Assembly (NCBI GenBank): GCA_017414585.1
Contig: JAFQLN010000011.1
Location: 1 to 10,934, forward strand
Reading direction: 5' to 3'
From: Clostridia bacterium
Lineage (GTDB): Bacteria; Bacillota_A; Clostridia; Oscillospirales; CAG-272
DNA: 10,934 nucleotides
Part shown: one piece after another, positions 6,610 through 10,934 of the stretch
Layout: every line of letters starts with the position of its first letter
How positions within the stretch are numbered: position 1 is the stretch's first letter
Made by a program: the position numbers and the translations under genes
The notes under the pieces: generated by a model
Seen by the model: only the letters and a program-made list of their open reading frames with translations
Database searches by the model: none
Told to the model about the DNA's origin: nothing

Positions 6610-8295
6610 ATGAGAAAGTTTTTCTCCGTTCCCGGCTCGAAGAGTATTTTTGCTCTCCTGCTTGCCATGGCTGTCATCGTCTGCTCCATGTGCTGTATCA
6701 GCGTGTTTGCAGATGAAGCACCTGCAGAAGCTGAAGAAGTGGTTGAAGAAACTGCTGCAGAAGAAGCTGCAGAAGAAGAAAGCGGTTCCTTCGCCTATGC
6801 GACAGCATTATCCCTGCTGCCTCCCGTTATTGCAATCGTCCTCGCACTGATCACCAAGGAGGTTTACTCCTCCCTCTTCATCGGTATTCTTGTCGGCGGT
6901 CTGCTTGCCGCGAACTTCTCCTTTGCGGGAACCGTTGATGCTGTTGTAAACGACGGCTTCATCGCATCCGTATCCGGCAGTGCAGGGATTTTCATTTTCC
7001 TTGTACTTCTCGGTGCAATCGTTGCTCTTCTTAACAAGACCGGCGCATCCACTGCATTCGGCAGATGGGCTAAGGCGAACATCAAGACCCGTGTCGGCGC
7101 ACAGCTTGCGACCTTCGTGCTCGGCGTCCTGATTTTCATCGACGACTACTTCAACTGCCTTACGGTTGGTTCCGTTATGCTTCCCGTAACCGACAGCCAC
7201 AAGGTATCCCGCGCAAAGCTGTCCTTCCTTATTGACGCAACCGCAGCCCCGATCTGCATGATCGCGCCCATTTCTTCCTGGGCTGCCGCTGTTTCCGACT
7301 ATGCGGAAGGCACCGGCTACAACGGTCTTGAACTCTTCATCAAGGCGATTCCCTATAACTTCTACTCCCTGCTTACCCTCGTGTTCATCATTTCTATCAC
7401 ACTGATGAAGTTCGACTACGGTCCGATGGCTCTCCATGAAAAGAACGCTCTCGAAAAGGGCGACCTCTTCACCTCCGGTACCGAACATGAAGCGGCTGAA
7501 GGTCTCCATGAAAATGCAAAGGGCAAGGTGATCGACCTCATTCTTCCTATCGTTGTCCTCATCATCGTCTGCATTCTCGCACTGATTTACGTCGGCGGCT
7601 TCTTCGCAGGCGAAACCTTCGTTGACGCATTCGGCAACACCGATGCGACCGTCGGTCTGCCGTGGGGCGGTCTGATTACGCTCGTTCTGATGATCGTTTA
7701 CCTCCTCATCAGACGTGTCATCACCTTCAAGGAAGCGATGGAATGCATCCCCGAAGGCTTCAAGGCTATGGTTCCCGCAATCCTGATCCTTACCTGTGCA
7801 GGTACACTGAAGAACATGACTTCTCTCCTCGGCTCCGATGTGTTCGTTGATAATTTCATGAACAGCGCAGCGGAAGGACTGGAAATGTTCCTGCCCGCAG
7901 TAATCTTCCTCGTAGCTTGCTTCATCGCATTCTCCACCGGTACATCGTGGGGTACCTTCGGTATTCTCATTCCGATCGTAACCGCTATCTTCCCGGCATC
8001 TTCCGAACTCATGTACATCGGTATGTCCGCTTGTCTCGCAGGTGCTGTATGCGGTGACCACTGCTCCCCGATTTCCGACACCACCATCATGTCCTCTGCA
8101 GGTGCAAGATGCGACCATATCAACCACGTATCCACGCAGATTCCTTACGCGGTTACCGTTGCGGCTGTTTCGTTCGTATCCTTCATAATCGCATCCTTCA
8201 TCCAGAGCTGGCTGATCGCACTTCCGATCGCAATCGTTCTCATGGTCGGTACGCTGTTTGTCATCAAGATGGTTGTATCCAAAAAGAAGGCATAA
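6610..8295 (+). CDS. NhaC-family transporter under lysine control (probable lysine transporter)
   Basis: This 561-aa multi-pass membrane protein belongs to the NhaC antiporter superfamily. Signature segments include FIDDYFN (Asp178, Asp179) and GDHCSPISDTT (Asp483, His484), plus a TGTSWGTFG loop. Members of this superfamily behind lysine riboswitches have been predicted to be lysine transporters (called LysW in comparative work), and the L box here makes lysine the likely substrate; ion-coupled exchange is probable. The N-terminus is unusual: residues 1-34 look like a signal peptide ending SVFA, followed by an acidic Ala/Glu-rich linker (about 35-58) before the first ordinary membrane helix. 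AAAGGA (6598-6603) is 6 nt before the ATG. Codons appear more biased than in the neighbours (mostly C-ending TTC, ATC and TCC), suggesting high expression. The gene stands alone between two terminators. Confidence 0.88.
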   Translation: MRKFFSVPGSKSIFALLLAMAVIVCSMCCISVFADEAPAEAEEVVEETAAEEAAEEESGSFAYATALSLLPPVIAIVLALITKEVYSSLFIGILVGGLLAANFSFAGTVDAVVNDGFIASVSGSAGIFIFLVLLGAIVALLNKTGASTAFGRWAKANIKTRVGAQLATFVLGVLIFIDDYFNCLTVGSVMLPVTDSHKVSRAKLSFLIDATAAPICMIAPISSWAAAVSDYAEGTGYNGLELFIKAIPYNFYSLLTLVFIISITLMKFDYGPMALHEKNALEKGDLFTSGTEHEAAEGLHENAKGKVIDLILPIVVLIIVCILALIYVGGFFAGETFVDAFGNTDATVGLPWGGLITLVLMIVYLLIRRVITFKEAMECIPEGFKAMVPAILILTCAGTLKNMTSLLGSDVFVDNFMNSAAEGLEMFLPAVIFLVACFIAFSTGTSWGTFGILIPIVTAIFPASSELMYIGMSACLAGAVCGDHCSPISDTTIMSSAGARCDHINHVSTQIPYAVTVAAVSFVSFIIASFIQSWLIALPIAIVLMVGTLFVIKMVVSKKKA

Positions 8296-8314
8296 GTATT
8301 TTTCAGAACATAAG

Positions 8315-8351
8315 AAAACCTGCATGGCATTCCGTGTCGTGCAGGTTTTTT
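8315..8351. terminator. Strong bidirectional terminator
   Basis: A long stem, 8315-8329 with 8335-8349 (about 15 bp including two G-T pairs), has a 5-nt loop. The plus strand has TTTTTT (8346-8351) and the minus strand reads out through TTTT. It lies between the convergent transporter and hydrolase genes and should end both transcripts. Confidence 0.9.
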
Positions 8352-8362
8352 GTTCTGTTCAG

Positions 8363-9115
8363 TTATTCTCCGAGAATGAAGGCACGGATCATCTTCGCGT
8401 AAAGCGGTCTGCCGTCCGTGTCGGCGGCACCGTTGTATTCCGTGTGTCCGTAGCCGTTCATGCAGAGGTAAGACACATTCTGTTCCGGATAGCCGAGATG
8501 CAGCATGGTTCTGACCATCAGCAGATTCTGCTCCGGACGGTTGACCATGTCGTTGTCCGCAAAGATGAACCGGTATCGCGGAAGACGTTCGGGGGCAGAC
8601 GGTGTGCCGATAAAATAAACCGGTGCCGCTTCATCCACACGGATCAGGCGATTGTCCAGTCCGCGTTCGCGCAGAACATTGAAATGCACGGTTGGCTGAC
8701 CGCCGTCCGAGAAGTATCCGGCAATCTGTTCTTTGTCCGCCGCGTCAATGCCGTGTTCGGCAAGATAGCGATGATCGAACGCAAGCATCATCGTCAGATA
8801 GGCACCCGCGCTGGAACCGCCTACGAATACTTTACCGTGCGGAAGATTTTTGATGCACCATGCCGTGCACAGCGCTGCATCGGAAATAAACTGGGGAAAG
8901 ACAGCCTTTGGATACATCCGGTAATCCGCTGTGGCAGCTGAAATGCCGTTTTCCATCAAGTCGAGAAAATACGGGATTTTTCCGTCCCCCTTGTCGCCGC
9001 TTTCCAGTCCGCCGCCGTGGAAGAAAATGAACAGCGGTGCATCGGGACAGCCGCAGTCGTAGAAATCAAGGCGATGCTCGGGGAGAGGACCGTATGTCAG
9101 AGATTGTTTTACCAT
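8363..9115 (-). CDS. Alpha/beta-hydrolase (esterase/lipase-like, HGGG family)
   Basis: This 250-aa cytoplasmic enzyme has no signal peptide. The oxyanion motif HGGG is at residues 33-36, the nucleophile elbow GSSAG gives Ser102, FADND (185-189) supplies a candidate catalytic acid (Asp187 or Asp189), and His224 in NGYGHTEY completes the triad. This arrangement fits the hormone-sensitive-lipase-like and acyl-peptidase-like esterases; the protein is on the short side for that group. It may hydrolyse a small acyl or acetyl ester; the substrate is unknown. The start is supported by AAAGGAGT just upstream (plus-strand 9122-9129) and by a promoter at 9148-9176. It is a single-gene unit, convergent with the transporter and divergent from the surface protein. 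A role in removing acyl esters made by the nearby operon is possible, but nothing in the sequence shows it. Confidence 0.85.
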   Translation of the reverse strand: MVKQSLTYGPLPEHRLDFYDCGCPDAPLFIFFHGGGLESGDKGDGKIPYFLDLMENGISAATADYRMYPKAVFPQFISDAALCTAWCIKNLPHGKVFVGGSSAGAYLTMMLAFDHRYLAEHGIDAADKEQIAGYFSDGGQPTVHFNVLRERGLDNRLIRVDEAAPVYFIGTPSAPERLPRYRFIFADNDMVNRPEQNLLMVRTMLHLGYPEQNVSYLCMNGYGHTEYNGAADTDGRPLYAKMIRAFILGE

Positions 9116-9147
9116 TTTTTTACTCCTTTACAGGATTCCTTTCTTTC

Positions 9148-9176
9148 ATCATACCATACCCCAGCCGGATTAGCAA
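9148..9176 (-). promoter_or_regulatory. Promoter of the alpha/beta-hydrolase gene
   Basis: On the minus strand TTGCTA (complement of 9171-9176) and TATGAT (complement of 9148-9153) are 17 bp apart, predicting a start near 9141 and a leader of about 25 nt that contains the ribosome binding site. Confidence 0.7.
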
Positions 9177-9256
9177 CGCTTTTTTGCAAGATTGCGAAAA
9201 TTCTGCATGATCATGTGTGCATAGTGTGAGAATGAGATGAAATTTGTGTAAATCTG

Positions 9257-9285
9257 TTGACAGAACGGATGAAAAAAATTATAAT
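9257..9285 (+). promoter_or_regulatory. Perfect-consensus sigma-A promoter of the surface protein gene
   Basis: TTGACA (9257-9262), a 17-bp spacer and TATAAT (9280-9285) match both consensus boxes exactly. The start should be near 9292, giving a leader of about 55 nt. A 10-bp palindrome, CATGATCATG (9206-9215), lies about 40 bp upstream, between this and the divergent hydrolase promoter. Confidence 0.87.
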
Positions 9286-9346
9286 AAATATACATGGTTT
9301 TTTTACAAGAAAATGAACATACTGAAAATAAGGATTGTGTCCGGAA

Positions 9347-10777
9347 ATGATCAAGATAAAGTGCTGTTTTGCGGCAGCGGTATTTTTCATAATGCTTTCT
9401 ATCGCCTTGCCCGTTTCTGCCATCGGTGAAACACTCCGCAGCGGTGCGGGAACTCCTCGGGTGGACGGTGTCATTGACGAAGTCTGGAGAACGGCGTCCA
9501 GACAGAAGTTTTCCTATGTCGTGGATGGTGATCTCCGGAAGGGGGACAAACTGCCTTCCGCCTCGTCTGCCTTTGTGTCATCGCTCTGGGATGAAGAAGC
9601 GGTTTATTTCCTGATCGAAGTGACCGATGACGACTGGCTGGTGAACACAGCCGATGTGCGCGCCTGCGATACGGTTACTGTGATGATTGATGAAGCAGAC
9701 CTGTTCGGACCTGCATGGCAGGACGGGCAGAACGCTTTTTCCGTCATTCCCGATGAAAACGGCTTGGTCACGGTGCGCAGCGGCAGGCTGGCGGATGGCT
9801 TTGAAGCTGCTGTCCGGCATGAGGGCGGGAACAAACGCATCATTGAAATCAAATATGTCCCGACGCAGATCAAAACAGGCATGGATATGCAGCTTCTCGT
9901 TGATTTCCGTTTCGATGACCGCTATGAAAACGGGGACGGGGAGACTGCGCTCGCATATGCTCTCACATGGTCCGATGAACTGAATGAGGGGCTGCTTGAC
10001 AGTTCCAACTGGTCGTACTTGAAACCCGGTGCGGCGTCTTCAGCAGGTCACGACAACGCACAGGACGCAGCGGCATCCATCGGCGGGAATCCGGTGGATA
10101 TGTATATTTTCCAGAAAGGTTCGCACGGATACGGCGGTGAAGGACCCGAAATGCTCTGGGACGGCAGGGTGCAGACAAAATTTTGTACGGCATCTTTCCC
10201 TGCATATTCCTCAGCCAGACTGGGCGGGGAGTTTCATATCACCGGCATCATTATGGCGACAGCGAACGATAATGAAGCCAACCGCGGCAGAAATCCGGAC
10301 GAATGGAAGATTCTTGCATCGTCGGACAACAAAAACTGGGACGTGATTGCAGAAGGCGACGAGAGCTTTTTCAAGGAGAAGAACTTCACCTATTTCGCGC
10401 AGGCAATTCAGCCGACGGAAAAAACCTATAAATACGTTCGCTTTGAGAACAAAAGCTGTACATCGGGCACGATGCAGTTGTCCGAGCTTCTCGTCTGCGG
10501 CGTAAAGAGGGGAAAACTGGATACGCTCATAAAAGCCGAACCGGAAGAACCGGCGCACACCGGTGAACAGAATCTTCTTGAAATCGTGTACGGCGGAAAT
10601 GCATTTGTTTCTGCCAAACGCTCGGAAATGATTGCTGAACCGCAGCTTCCCGTGACGGAAGAAGGGGAAACGCCGAATGCTGTCGGATCGCTGCTTGTTC
10701 TGGCTGTGCTTGCCGCTGTACTGATCGTGCTCTGCGTGCTGATTGTCAGACTGCAGGAGAAGAAAAAGCAGTCCTGA
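9347..10777 (+). CDS. Secreted, membrane-anchored protein with CBM9-like and F5/8C-like domains
   Basis: This 476-aa protein starts with a signal peptide (about residues 1-22, cleavage near PVSA). Residues of about 25-215 resemble the carbohydrate-family-9 / DOMON-like fold: PRVDGVIDEVW, AVYFLIEVTDDDW and DTVTVMIDEAD are typical segments. Residues of about 240-385 look like a discoidin (F5/8 type C) domain, with MLWDG, DEWKILASSDNKNWDVIAEG and YVRFE. After a Pro/Glu-rich linker a hydrophobic helix (about 446-468) and a basic tail (RLQEKKK) anchor it, with the domains facing outward. No catalytic module is visible, so a sugar- or surface-binding role is likely. LPVTE (434-438) ahead of the anchor recalls a sortase signal but has E for G. 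The ATG at 9347 is preferred, with AAGGA (9330-9334) 12 nt upstream; the in-frame TTG at 9335 directly abuts that site. Confidence 0.8.
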   Translation: MIKIKCCFAAAVFFIMLSIALPVSAIGETLRSGAGTPRVDGVIDEVWRTASRQKFSYVVDGDLRKGDKLPSASSAFVSSLWDEEAVYFLIEVTDDDWLVNTADVRACDTVTVMIDEADLFGPAWQDGQNAFSVIPDENGLVTVRSGRLADGFEAAVRHEGGNKRIIEIKYVPTQIKTGMDMQLLVDFRFDDRYENGDGETALAYALTWSDELNEGLLDSSNWSYLKPGAASSAGHDNAQDAAASIGGNPVDMYIFQKGSHGYGGEGPEMLWDGRVQTKFCTASFPAYSSARLGGEFHITGIIMATANDNEANRGRNPDEWKILASSDNKNWDVIAEGDESFFKEKNFTYFAQAIQPTEKTYKYVRFENKSCTSGTMQLSELLVCGVKRGKLDTLIKAEPEEPAHTGEQNLLEIVYGGNAFVSAKRSEMIAEPQLPVTEEGETPNAVGSLLVLAVLAAVLIVLCVLIVRLQEKKKQS

Positions 10778-10934
10778 ATGAGCCATGGAAAATAAAAGAA
10801 TGGGGCTGTCGCAAGTATAAAAGTTTTGATCAAACTTTTTCAAAATGTTTGCCGAGGATGCGCAGCTCCTCAGTTGAAGGGGCAGAGCCCCTCATCGACC
10901 TCCGCAGAGGTCGAAATGCCCAAGACTTCCGAAA
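10778..10934. repeat. Non-coding right edge with four successive hairpins (repeat-like)
   Basis: No gene is seen. The stretch holds four inverted repeats in order: AAAAGTTT (10819-10826) with AAACTTTT (10832-10839), followed by a T and usable as a terminator for the surface protein; GAGGA (10854-10858) with TCCTC (10867-10871); AGGGGC (10878-10883) with GCCCCT (10887-10892); and TCGACCTC (10895-10902) with GAGGTCGA (10907-10914). This dense series looks like a dispersed intergenic repeat of the kind found in many copies in clostridial genomes. That is judged from its form; copy number cannot be seen here. Confidence 0.5.

Noticed and set aside
6808..8325. Long antisense open frame opposite the transporter
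   Set aside because: The translation is Cys/Asp/Glu/Gly/Asn-rich with no known domain. It is explained by the strong codon bias of the transporter gene, and it would run through the terminator.
9335..9346. TTG start for the surface protein
   Set aside because: It directly abuts the AAGGA site with no spacing; the ATG at 9347 begins a standard signal peptide.

Overview
The window looks like a chromosomal segment of a Gram-positive, clostridia-type bacterium (Firmicutes, possibly Oscillospiraceae/Ruminococcaceae-like). The signs are near-consensus sigma-A promoters with 17-bp spacers, AAGGAG-type ribosome binding sites, a lysine riboswitch with a transcriptional terminator, and moderate base composition. 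The taxonomic call is inference; no marker gene is present.

Positions 1-157 are non-coding and hold a terminator-like hairpin and small palindromes. From a strong promoter (158-186) a five-gene, tightly packed plus-strand operon runs from 230 to 6231: an amino-acid adenylating enzyme (DltA/NRPS A-domain type), a GNAT acetyltransferase, a small acyl carrier protein, a membrane-bound O-acyltransferase (MBOAT, DltB/AlgI type), and a membrane-anchored protein that joins an SGNH/DltD-like domain to a NodB (CE4) polysaccharide deacetylase domain. The layout is that of a D-alanylation (dlt) system but with clear departures. An extra acetyltransferase is present, the D-Ala-associated cysteine of DltA is replaced by glycine, no separate DltX gene is seen, and a DltX-like C-terminal hexapeptide (FIYKQY) forms the end of the MBOAT itself. 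The simplest model is this: the A-domain activates an amino acid and loads the carrier protein, the GNAT may N-acetylate it, the MBOAT passes the acyl group across the membrane onto its own C-terminal tyrosine, the SGNH domain moves it to a surface glycan, and the fused NodB domain de-N-acetylates a glycan, perhaps the same one.

After a promoter at 6308-6336 comes a lysine riboswitch (about 6361-6520) with an intrinsic terminator (6555-6590). It controls an NhaC-family transporter (6610-8295), which is therefore best read as a lysine transporter. This protein carries an unusual signal-peptide-like and acidic N-terminal extension. A strong, probably bidirectional terminator (8315-8351) separates it from a convergent alpha/beta-hydrolase (8363-9115, minus strand).

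The hydrolase diverges from a surface protein gene (9347-10777) across a 231-bp intergenic region that contains a promoter for each side. The surface protein has a signal peptide, a CBM9-like domain, an F5/8C-like domain and a C-terminal membrane anchor. The window ends in a non-coding stretch with four successive hairpins that looks like a dispersed intergenic repeat. No tRNA, rRNA, transposase or CRISPR array was seen.
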